Source: a virus | DNA: 55,414 nucleotides | Virus record (IMG/VR): IMGVR_UViG_3300046616_000110 | Coordinates: 1-55,414 of that record | Strand: one strand, 5' to 3' | Shown: positions 1 to 8,100 of the stretch, piece by piece | How the letters are laid out: each line of letters opens with the position of its first letter | Numbering within the stretch: the first letter of the stretch is position 1 | Position numbers and translations under genes: made by a program | Notes under the pieces: generated by a model | The model's database searches: none | The model's input: the letters and a program-made list of their open reading frames with translations, nothing else | Told to the model about the DNA's origin: nothing

Positions 1-2404
1 CGCCTCCCATTGCTACGTAAAAGCCCGCGCCTTCATCCTCGTCACGCAGCAGCGGAATATCGAGCAATTCAAGAGTGGTCGCGCCCGGCTTGAAGATCGT
101 CTGAGGCACATATCCGGTCGGGACTGCGCCCTCCCCGGTCTGCGTGTAGACCTCGACAGACTCGACACGCGCCTCCCATTCGATGATGCCGTTCGGCCGC
201 TCCCGCTTGCTCGTGATGCGCCCGCGGTACAAAGCGGCGGCTGTCGGCAGTTCGACAAGCGACGTAGGTTCCAGGCGGGCATACTTGCGCGTGGTCGAGA
301 ACCTAAAGCTCTGGTTCTGCCACGCGTCGTACAGCAGGGTGCGAGCGACTTGCTTCGCTTTTTCCGCCGTCATCACGATTGGCAGCTGCACGTTCAAGTT
401 GTGCCGAGTGTCTTTCGTGATGCGCTTGTCCGACTGGTTTCCGATCAGGTGGTCCGCTTCGATGTCCGGGTACTCGACGTCGCACTGCACCGGAAGTTCG
501 TACTCAAACGCGCGGGTAATGGTCAGGGAGTCCGGCAGGTCCTGACCGAACTCGTGCGCCGCCCGATCCTCCATCGGAATCAACGTAGCCGTGGTCTTGC
601 CGCGCTTGACGAACTTGATCTTGTCGTCGCTTTCAACCTCATCGAAAAAGAAAGCCTGCTGCAGCGGTTCTATGGCGGCGCGGGCAGCCATCTGGCGCGG
701 GACGATGTAGCCGTCTACCAGATCGGTCAGCTCGGACACGTCGATATCATCAAGCGACAAGCCAGCGCGCTGCGAAATGTCAGCAACAATATCCTTCAGC
801 AGAACCTTGTCAGCCTTCAGGGAGGGGGCGCCCAGATTCACAATCCATGTTCTACCGAACGGAAGGTAGTCGCTCTCCGCAGCGGCAAACGTTTCGTTCC
901 CCAAGTAAACGCTGTTACCGAGTCCGCCCCCATACGCATACCCCGAGTCAGGGAGCCTGCCCTTCTCGGCAAAGGTGTCTCCGTCGTAGGCGATTACACC
1001 ATCATAGAGTCCAGTATCGACATACACAGTATTGCTGTCCGGACTGTAGAACAGTGCTAGCACCGTTGTGTCATATGCTCCTTGAGAAACCAATTCATAT
1101 GATTCGGTGTCCCACATTTGAACGCCCGGCGATCCTGCGTTAGCGACGTACACATAGGGGGTATCGGGGCGAACGATCAGGCGGGATTTCATCATATTAG
1201 GAGCCGTACCCCCTAGATGACCCATGGTCCCGCCCTTCTTGAGATTTCCCTGGAATACTTCCACTCCCCCAAAAAAGCCCGTATAAAGGCGTTTTCTCGT
1301 AAATGGGTGGTAGACGAAGTTGTACACCCAGTCATAATTCTGATCGACAATCGGTTTCAGGTCCTTGTCGAGGAGGTAAGCATAAGGCGCACTTTGCGCG
1401 ATGCGGATCGTGCCAGCACCGATACCGTTAACAACCGAAACGTATAGGTACTCGTCGTCGTGGCTGACCAAACCCAGCTTACTCACCGCGCCGTTGTAAC
1501 TTGTGTCTCCTTGACCTACAACCTCGTATGTGGCTGGATTTATTTGCTGGATTACCATGCCATCCATAACGGAGTTGTTTTCGACGCCGACCCACATTTG
1601 TCCGCCAAAGTATTCGATGTTGACCATAGAGGCATTGTCAGGGATGCCTCCAGTTACTGCCACACGTTCAAGAGTGCTTGGGTCATAAACGATAACCCCT
1701 TGATCGGTGGGAGTCCACAGGTAGCCGGTAGCTGGGTCCATCGCGAGCTTGGACCCCGGCCCCAGCGGAATCGCAGGGTTGGAGCCACCTTCCACACCCT
1801 TGGTCACTACCTCGAATTCCCACTGGGGCAGCCTGCCATTCATGTCGGTGACGTCGTGGCGCTCAAACATGACATATGCATAGCCACGATACGCCGGACC
1901 GGGGCCATCGGTCGCCTCGATTAGCGGGTCCATCTCCTGATCCTCGGTGCCGAGATGGATGCGGATCGTGCCCAATCCAGGGTCTTGCGTTGGTCCTGTA
2001 TTCCCTTCGCTGACGTCGTAGACGATTTTTTTATTCCGCCAAATTCTCCTAATGCCCGCAATTGGCCCTTCGCAGATCAATACGGCGCACGAGATGGTCT
2101 GCTTGTACGTGATGACATCCGGCCCGCCCTTGCTGCTCTGCTCTTCCTCGTGCTGGACTAACTCCAGCACCTTCGGCCAGATGACCGTGCCGGCATGGCG
2201 GTTCGTGCCCCACTCGACCGGCACGGCTGCGCCGTATTGCGATATCTGTACACGCAGGTCTTCCAGGCGCGGGCCGACGCGGTCGGGGGCATTGATAATC
2301 CCATCGACACCGGAGCCGACCGAGTACGCAGTAGCCATGGCCTGCGGGTTCCAGCCGGTGAAGAAGCCGGTTACTACCGCTGCAGCCGTGCCAAGTACCG
2401 ACAT
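1..2404 (-). CDS. Tail tip / host-specificity protein (lambda J / GTA-like), N-terminal part; continues at 55414
   Basis: I translated this minus-strand frame by hand from the ATG at 2404, directly after the NlpC/P60 stop. It is open to position 1. The codon that begins at position 1 is completed by bases 55414-55413, and the frame then continues to the stop at 52746. Residues 1-200 look like the N-terminal part of GTA-type tail-tip proteins. Residues about 205-515 are an inserted beta-propeller-like stretch of blade-like repeats (for example YVYVANAGSPGVQMWDTES and SPDSNTVYV). From about 520 the conserved core resumes (LTDLVDGYIVPRQMAARAAI), and near the edge is the typical DIPLLRDEDEGAGFYVAMGG. 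The product would sit at the tail tip and contact the receptor. It follows DUF2460, DUF2163 and NlpC/P60 genes, the usual GTA-like order. The propeller assignment rests on pattern only. Confidence 0.88.
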   Translation of the reverse strand, partial: MSVLGTAAAVVTGFFTGWNPQAMATAYSVGSGVDGIINAPDRVGPRLEDLRVQISQYGAAVPVEWGTNRHAGTVIWPKVLELVQHEEEQSSKGGPDVITYKQTISCAVLICEGPIAGIRRIWRNKKIVYDVSEGNTGPTQDPGLGTIRIHLGTEDQEMDPLIEATDGPGPAYRGYAYVMFERHDVTDMNGRLPQWEFEVVTKGVEGGSNPAIPLGPGSKLAMDPATGYLWTPTDQGVIVYDPSTLERVAVTGGIPDNASMVNIEYFGGQMWVGVENNSVMDGMVIQQINPATYEVVGQGDTSYNGAVSKLGLVSHDDEYLYVSVVNGIGAGTIRIAQSAPYAYLLDKDLKPIVDQNYDWVYNFVYHPFTRKRLYTGFFGGVEVFQGNLKKGGTMGHLGGTAPNMMKSRLIVRPDTPYVYVANAGSPGVQMWDTESYELVSQGAYDTTVLALFYSPDSNTVYVDTGLYDGVIAYDGDTFAEKGRLPDSGYAYGGGLGNSVYLGNETFAAAESDYLPFGRTWIVNLGAPSLKADKVLLKDIVADISQRAGLSLDDIDVSELTDLVDGYIVPRQMAARAAIEPLQQAFFFDEVESDDKIKFVKRGKTTATLIPMEDRAAHEFGQDLPDSLTITRAFEYELPVQCDVEYPDIEADHLIGNQSDKRITKDTRHNLNVQLPIVMTAEKAKQVARTLLYDAWQNQSFRFSTTRKYARLEPTSLVELPTAAALYRGRITSKRERPNGIIEWEARVESVEVYTQTGEGAVPTGYVPQTIFKPGATTLELLDIPLLRDEDEGAGFYVAMGG

Positions 2405-2821
2405 TTATTCGACTCCCGGGAATTCGTAGACGGCGCGTACCTTCGCGCGCCAGTTCTTGGTGTAGCTCTGCACGACGCATTTCTCCACGTTCTGGTAGGC
2501 GTGCACGATCCGGCTGCCATCTACCATGACAGCGACGTGATGAGGCTGGCCGCCAAAGGTCATCAGAAGAACGTCGCCTTCCTGCGGCTCACGATACACA
2601 CGCACCAGTTGCTGGTCGAGCATCGGCTTCAACATGCCATTCGGTCGCATTGGATACGCGGTCAGGTCGCTATGCGGGATTGCGAAGTGGCGAGCCAGGC
2701 AGACGACGACTCCGATGCAGTCGAGTCCGGCGCCCGGGAGCCGGGCGCCGTGAACAAACGGGGTTCCGGCGTAACTAATAGCCAGTGCTGTTACCTGTCC
2801 TCTGGTAATTTTGCTTTCCAT
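2405..2821 (-). CDS. NlpC/P60-family tail assembly peptidase
   Basis: This 138-residue protein matches phage NlpC/P60 cysteine peptidases. The Cys is in LDCIGVVVCLARH, the His in PHHVAVMVDG, with a further polar residue near VHAYQN. In lambda-like and GTA-like tails this protein acts in tail-tip assembly and probably cuts peptidoglycan during DNA entry. Its stop abuts the ATG of the tail-tip gene. Its start lies inside the 3' end of the upstream HNH endonuclease gene, so the two overlap by 31 bases. A weak GGTGAGG ribosome site precedes the ATG. Confidence 0.9.
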   Translation of the reverse strand: MESKITRGQVTALAISYAGTPFVHGARLPGAGLDCIGVVVCLARHFAIPHSDLTAYPMRPNGMLKPMLDQQLVRVYREPQEGDVLLMTFGGQPHHVAVMVDGSRIVHAYQNVEKCVVQSYTKNWRAKVRAVYEFPGVE

Positions 2822-3618
2822 CGAGCCTCACCACCTTTCTTAGCGCGCCTTAGCATTTCTTCCTTGCCGGCGCGTGCAGCGATTTGCTGCGCTCTTAGCG
2901 AGCGGGCTGCGCGACCTACCTCGTCAAGGCTAGACTCGTATTGCCTCTGTCCCGCTCGCATTTGCTGTTTGACTAGTTCAATGTCCTCTGGCCCACGCCC
3001 ATCCCACAGCTTTCTAGAGGTTCTGGCTGTACGCATCCGGTGGTTTTCTATTTGCTCCGGAGTTGCGTTATCCCAAAATTTTCTCGAAGCTTGAGATGGC
3101 GTGAGCTTCGCTGCCTTAGCCTTTTCTCTTTCTTCGGGAAAGAGATGCCCCCACGCAGTACCATTAACAATCTTGCTGATTGTTTGCTGACTGACGCCGA
3201 AAGACTTTGCTACCTGGCTATGTGTTTCTCCTGATGCGCAAAGCTGTAGGATGCGCAGAATATCCGCCTCCGAAAACTTCGACATCGGGTGATTGGCCCC
3301 TTTACGGATTGGCCGACGATTACGCGTAAAGCTGTCGACCACGTTTTGCTGAGTCGTCCCTTCATACAGGTGATTTGGATTGAAGCAGGCTGGGTTGTCG
3401 CAGGTGTGTAGGGCATACATACCGCTCTTTAAAATACGGCCTAGCTTAAATTCCAAGGACGCTCGGTGGGCGCCTATCCTGCCGTCAACGCCTGGCCTGA
3501 TAGGAATTGACAATACCCCGTATCCCGACGATGTTCTCGCCGCCCACCACTCCATGCACGAGTCGGGGAAATTCCCATTTTTCAGTAATTTCATAAGACG
3601 ATCGTAGTTTGTAGCCAC
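2791..3618 (-). CDS. Free-standing HNH homing endonuclease
   Basis: The 275-residue protein has an N-terminal HNH_3-type fold: a Trp/Ala-rich start, IGAHRASLEFKLG, then HTCDNPACFNPNHL, with its Cys pair and the N..H..L core. A helix-turn-helix (HSQVAKSFGVSQQTISKIV) follows at about 130-150, then a basic helical tail with NUMOD-like repeats (ASRKFWDNATPEQIENH and TSRKLWDGRGPEDIE). It starts with GTG behind GGGAG. It lies between the DUF2163 and NlpC/P60 genes, which are normally adjacent, so it is very likely a mobile insertion. Its 3' end overlaps the NlpC/P60 start by 31 bases. It probably cuts the same locus of uninvaded relatives; the target is unknown. Confidence 0.85.
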   Translation of the reverse strand: MATNYDRLMKLLKNGNFPDSCMEWWAARTSSGYGVLSIPIRPGVDGRIGAHRASLEFKLGRILKSGMYALHTCDNPACFNPNHLYEGTTQQNVVDSFTRNRRPIRKGANHPMSKFSEADILRILQLCASGETHSQVAKSFGVSQQTISKIVNGTAWGHLFPEEREKAKAAKLTPSQASRKFWDNATPEQIENHRMRTARTSRKLWDGRGPEDIELVKQQMRAGQRQYESSLDEVGRAARSLRAQQIAARAGKEEMLRRAKKGGEARWKAKLPEDR

Positions 3619-3699
3619 TTTTCACTCCCATAGTTAGGCGGTACTATGGAATGATACGCCGTTGCTCAGTTCGTTACTAATGGTTTCTGCGCTCGCTTT

Positions 3700-4551
3700 T
3701 TAGGCACCCTTGAACATTTGGTCTTCGCCGGGAACATCTTTAAACCCGCCGAACTGAATCCCGTTCCCGAACTTGCCGGCGCAATCCTCGTCGTAGCGCT
3801 TCATGCAGCCGACGAACGCGGTGAACTGATCACCCTCCGCGATCGGAAATGGCATCGGCTCCTGCAGTTCGAAGGTGCCGCCATCCGTGTGCGCCCGCAC
3901 TTCCATCGACAGGCCGGCATTCGCGCCGGTCGTCCACACCACCTTGCCGGCGTCGAAGAACCCTGCAGCTTGCGACAACGAGGACGCAGTGAACCTGCGC
4001 GCCGAAGTCACGCTAGACACCGCGACGTTCGAGAACTTCCAGACACCCTCCGTTGGCTCGACCTTGCAGCGAGAGTCGAACAGGTCGTGCGGGCACGATG
4101 GCCTGACGAGGTTGCCGATGGTCTGCTGCAGCTTCTGCGTCAACGTCCGCACTTCATTCGAGAAGCTGTCGCGCCCGACGCTGATTTCACCGAACCAACC
4201 ACGCTTGAGTTTTTCGGGGCCCATACTCGGGTCGCGCCAATTCACACGCATGACACGGACTTCGCACAAATCCCACAGCCCGCATGCAATGTCTTTCTCG
4301 GATATGCCGAGCAACATCAGGGCGCCCTTCGCGTCGAGGTTATCGACAGAGAGAGTGCCGGTGGTCTCGATGTCGGTTGGCGCCATGCCGAGCGCCGGTT
4401 GATACACCAGCCCTTCGAACGGGATCGGGCGGTCATGGTCGAGTGCCACGGCAAGCACGAAGCCGTCGCGCCGCGTCAGTTTGACGATGTGCGCGAGCGT
4501 CGTAGTACCGCCGGCCATATGGTTATCGAGGGCGATCGGAATTACCTTCAC
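3700..4551 (-). CDS. DUF2163 / BR0599-type tail protein
   Basis: The 283-residue protein matches the DUF2163 family (gp13 of gene transfer agents). It has an N-terminal beta-rich half and the conserved CPHDLFDSRCKV segment near residue 150, followed by a DUF2163 C-terminal half ending in KRYDEDCAGKFGNGIQFGGF. The cysteines fit a family that binds a metal cluster in related tail hubs. It acts as a tail hub or baseplate component next to DUF2460. Its ATG overlaps the DUF2460 stop by 4 bases. An 80-base spacer and the HNH insertion follow it. Confidence 0.9.
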   Translation of the reverse strand: MKVIPIALDNHMAGGTTTLAHIVKLTRRDGFVLAVALDHDRPIPFEGLVYQPALGMAPTDIETTGTLSVDNLDAKGALMLLGISEKDIACGLWDLCEVRVMRVNWRDPSMGPEKLKRGWFGEISVGRDSFSNEVRTLTQKLQQTIGNLVRPSCPHDLFDSRCKVEPTEGVWKFSNVAVSSVTSARRFTASSLSQAAGFFDAGKVVWTTGANAGLSMEVRAHTDGGTFELQEPMPFPIAEGDQFTAFVGCMKRYDEDCAGKFGNGIQFGGFKDVPGEDQMFKGA

Positions 4552-5186
4552 TCTCGAATCTCCTGCAGAACGACCCCGTCGCCTGCCACAAAACGCTGGT
4601 CATATCCGCCCGGCGCCACCAGCTTCCAGTTCAGGTCGTTCTGCTGGAAGTGGACGGGAACGTAGAACCGCCCCGACCATTTCAGCGTCGACGGGTCACT
4701 TGATGCGGTGATCCGCCCTGTATCGGGATCGAGCGAGTGCGTGCCGGTGAACACCGAGCCGTCAGCATTGAATAGCTGGAAGCTCGTCGCCTGTGGGCGA
4801 GTTACTGGGCGGTCCCAATACCGGCCAGACTTGGGCTCTACGTACCGACGTTGTAACTGGTAATACGCCGGGGTCGTACCGACAGCGGGCATGAGCGCGA
4901 TCGAACTTAGCTTCGCGACGCAGTCAGCTGGATCTTCGATGAGAAAACCATACGCGCCGCCGAAGGTGATCTCATGGAACGACTGGAGGATTTGCCAGCC
5001 CTCCAACCGCATCGGCACCGTGTTGACGGTATATTCGCGCAGCGCCTGGGCCGAGACGGCGTTGATGCTCAGATAGCCGGTGTCACCGTGCGCGATGCGC
5101 GTATTGGTGCGCCTGATCGCCCCGGTCAATTCGCCGGAGATCAGTGCGTTCGGCAGGATCATGTCTGCCAGTACCGTGATCGGCAT
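4548..5186 (-). CDS. DUF2460 distal tail protein
   Basis: This 212-residue protein matches DUF2460, the GTA gp12 / distal-tail family. That family forms a ring between tail tube and hub. A start further upstream is possible, but I chose the ATG at 5186 (MPITVLADM) because it overlaps the tape-measure stop as TAATG with GGAACACC upstream. Residues such as EITFGGAYGFLIEDPADC and YYQLQRRY in the middle are typical of the family. It overlaps DUF2163 by 4 bases. Confidence 0.9.
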   Translation of the reverse strand: MPITVLADMILPNALISGELTGAIRRTNTRIAHGDTGYLSINAVSAQALREYTVNTVPMRLEGWQILQSFHEITFGGAYGFLIEDPADCVAKLSSIALMPAVGTTPAYYQLQRRYVEPKSGRYWDRPVTRPQATSFQLFNADGSVFTGTHSLDPDTGRITASSDPSTLKWSGRFYVPVHFQQNDLNWKLVAPGGYDQRFVAGDGVVLQEIRE

Positions 5187-8100
5187 TAGGTGTTCCTTCT
5201 CATCGACCGTTGAATGTGGCGGCCTGCCATCGCACCCCATTGCGCGGCGCTGGCTGTCGATCCTCCAGGTGGCGGGGTGACGTTGACGTGAACGACCGTC
5301 GTATCGCCGCCCTTCCCGATTGCGCTATTTGGATCGACCTTCCCGCCTTGGCTGCCCATCATCAGGTACTGCTTGCCGGCTACCTGCAACAACTCCGGGC
5401 CCTTCTCGTTGACCCGGTACATGCCGCCAGCAGAGACAGGGCCGCCCAGCTCGCGGGCGCCACGCACACGCAGGCCTTCGTGCTTGCTTTCAGCCATGAT
5501 GCGAGCGACGATGCTCATGCCCAGGTTGTCGCGGTGACGCGGATCGTCAGCGGTCAGCACCTCTTCGCGCTTCCCTTTCGGCCCACCCATCAGGATTGCT
5601 GCCACCTCGTTGTGAGCAAGCTTTGCCGCCTTGTCTGCAGCTTTGCCGACAATGCCGCCAGTGTGATAGCGCGGTGCGCCGGCAAACAGGCTCATCGAGA
5701 CATTACGAGTAGCGGGTGGCTGTCCAACGATGCCGCCGCTGTGGAAGATGCCCGACGACGCAACTGCCGCTTCATAGGAGGATGCCGAGCTAGATTTGCC
5801 GAACAGTCCAGCGATGGCGCCGAAGATACCACCGCTGCTGCCACTCGTTGCGCTGCTGGCCTGCATCGCCATGACAGCGGACTGGAACATGCTGACAATC
5901 GACGGCAGCACACCCAACGACGAGCCCCCCTTGCTGGCAGACGAAGCCAACGCAGATACCATCGTTGCGGCGCTCTTCGCTGTGTCGCCAAATACTTGTG
6001 CGCTGCTTCGCGCGTCAAGCAGTGACTCGGAGGCCGACGACGCTGTCGACTGCATGCCCACCAGCTCGGAGTCGACCGGTGGCGGACGCGTTGAATCGGC
6101 GCCTCCCTGTGCACCAATCTGCCGAATAACGCCGCCCGCCGATGCGGGCTGACCTTCCTGCGCTGCGCCGCCAATGAGAGGCTTGTTGAGCGCGTTTGCG
6201 GCGTTCTCGGCTGCGATACGCAAGGCATCAACAGCGCTAGTAGACGCCTGGATAGCTGCGGTCTGCTGTTGCTGTGCCAGCTCCTTCGGGTCCGCCTTGA
6301 TGCCAAGCGCGTCCTTGAAGAAGCCGGCGAACAGGCCATTACCTTCAGTCAGACCCTTAAGCTGGTTCTGTAGATACGCCTGCAAGGGATCGGTGATCAG
6401 CAGCTTGTTGACCGTGTTGAACACCTGCGCGGCCATCGGCTGCACGACTGCGCTGTTGATCGCTTTGAGCACCGAGCCGCCGCGCGATTCGCCTTTGACG
6501 CTGTCGCGCTTTGCTTCCTCGGCCTTGATGCGCTCGCGCAGGCGTGCTTTATCTTGCTTGTCCTGCGTGGTAGCAAGATAGCCTTCGAGCATGTCGATCT
6601 TGCGGCTGTACTCGTCCTGCTGCCGCTTGATATCGTCAGAAGCATCCTGGCGGCGCTTCGAATATTGCTCGATGAATGCGCTCGGCGCTTGACCGGCGGT
6701 GTTGGCAAGGCCTGCTGCAAGTTCCGCCTGGGCGGAGCGAAGCCTCCTCAATGCTGGGTCGATAGCGTCAGCAGCTTTGGCATAGGCGAGAGCCAAGTCA
6801 GCAGCCATCGCTTTAATGCGCGGGTCGGTCGAAACTTCGGCCAGCTCCTTGGCTTTGAGTGCCAGGGCACCAAGCTGCTCCAATTCCTGCGAGCGAAGTA
6901 CATACAGCCCGCGCTCGGTCTCGAACAGAGACCGCCCCGATTGCTCGGCAGCTAAGAGGTAAGCTTCCTCGGCGCGTGCACTGTCACTTGCCAAGAGGGA
7001 GGTTTGCCGCTGCAGGTCGTTGTATCGGTCAGTAAGAGCTATCGCACGGGTCAACCCGTCGACGTCGACCTTCCCAACTCCTGGCACCTTGTCAGACTGC
7101 GCATTCAGGACTTTGGCACTCTCGATCGCCAACTGTGCACGCAGTGCCGCAGCGCCAGCCTCGTCGCCTTGCATCTGGAGGAGATTCGCGCGGTAACTAA
7201 CGACTTGGTCGTTCAGCGCCTTAAAGCTGGCCGTCTTCTCCTGGTTGAGCAGAGCGAGGTCGTTCTTCTTGCGGGTTTCCGTTTTCTCCCGATCGACATC
7301 GATTTCATTGATGCGGGTGCGAAGTTGGACGCGTGTGGACGGGTCTTTCTCCTGCTTGAACGCCTGCTCAAGTCGGGTTTGCTCCTGATTCAATGCCTCA
7401 ATCTGCGCCTTCGCCGTGTTCTCGATGGTCTCCCGGCGCTGCTCCATCAACTCGCCAAGCGACAGCGTCCCGGCTCGGTATGCATTCTCGACAAATGCGT
7501 TCTGGAACTGGTAGGCGTCGCGCTGCTTCTCGAAGACGTCGTTGATCGTCTTCAGATCAGCCTGTAACTGGTTCCGCAGGACTTGCGAGGCTTCGCTGCC
7601 GCCTTTCTTGCGCGCAGAGGCGATCTGCTCGTCGACGCCGGCAATCGCATCGCGGAAGGTTTTGGCCTGCTCACTGTCCTTGCCGTACAGGCTGATCGAC
7701 TGTTTCAAAGCGGTGTTGAAGCGCTTGCGCTTGTCCGTCAGGTCTTCGATCTTGCCGGCTTGGCTCTGGTACGACTTGGCGGCCTCGATAGAAGCCTTGA
7801 TCTCCTTGTCGATCTCAGCGACCGTCTTGGGCGCAGGCGCGGCCCCCGGCTTCGCGGTAGCCGCGACCACGGCGTTGGGTGGCGGCGTGATTTTGCCCGA
7901 CACCTCACGCTTGCCGGTTGCTGCGCTGCCAAACCGCGAGGTGACAGCATTGGCGAGTGCGCCAGCTTGACCGCCAGGGATCATGCTCAGGCCGACAGTA
8001 CCGAGACCACCAATCTTATCGATGTTCTCGATGAGGTAGCGTACGCCGTCGACAGTCCTGCCCAGCAGCGCATTGATGTTGCGTAGGCCGTTCGATGCCT

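Noticed and set aside
2049-2480. A 143-residue minus frame and a 299-residue plus frame over the tail tip start
   Set aside because: The real tail-tip frame from 2404 covers this stretch and fits the family.
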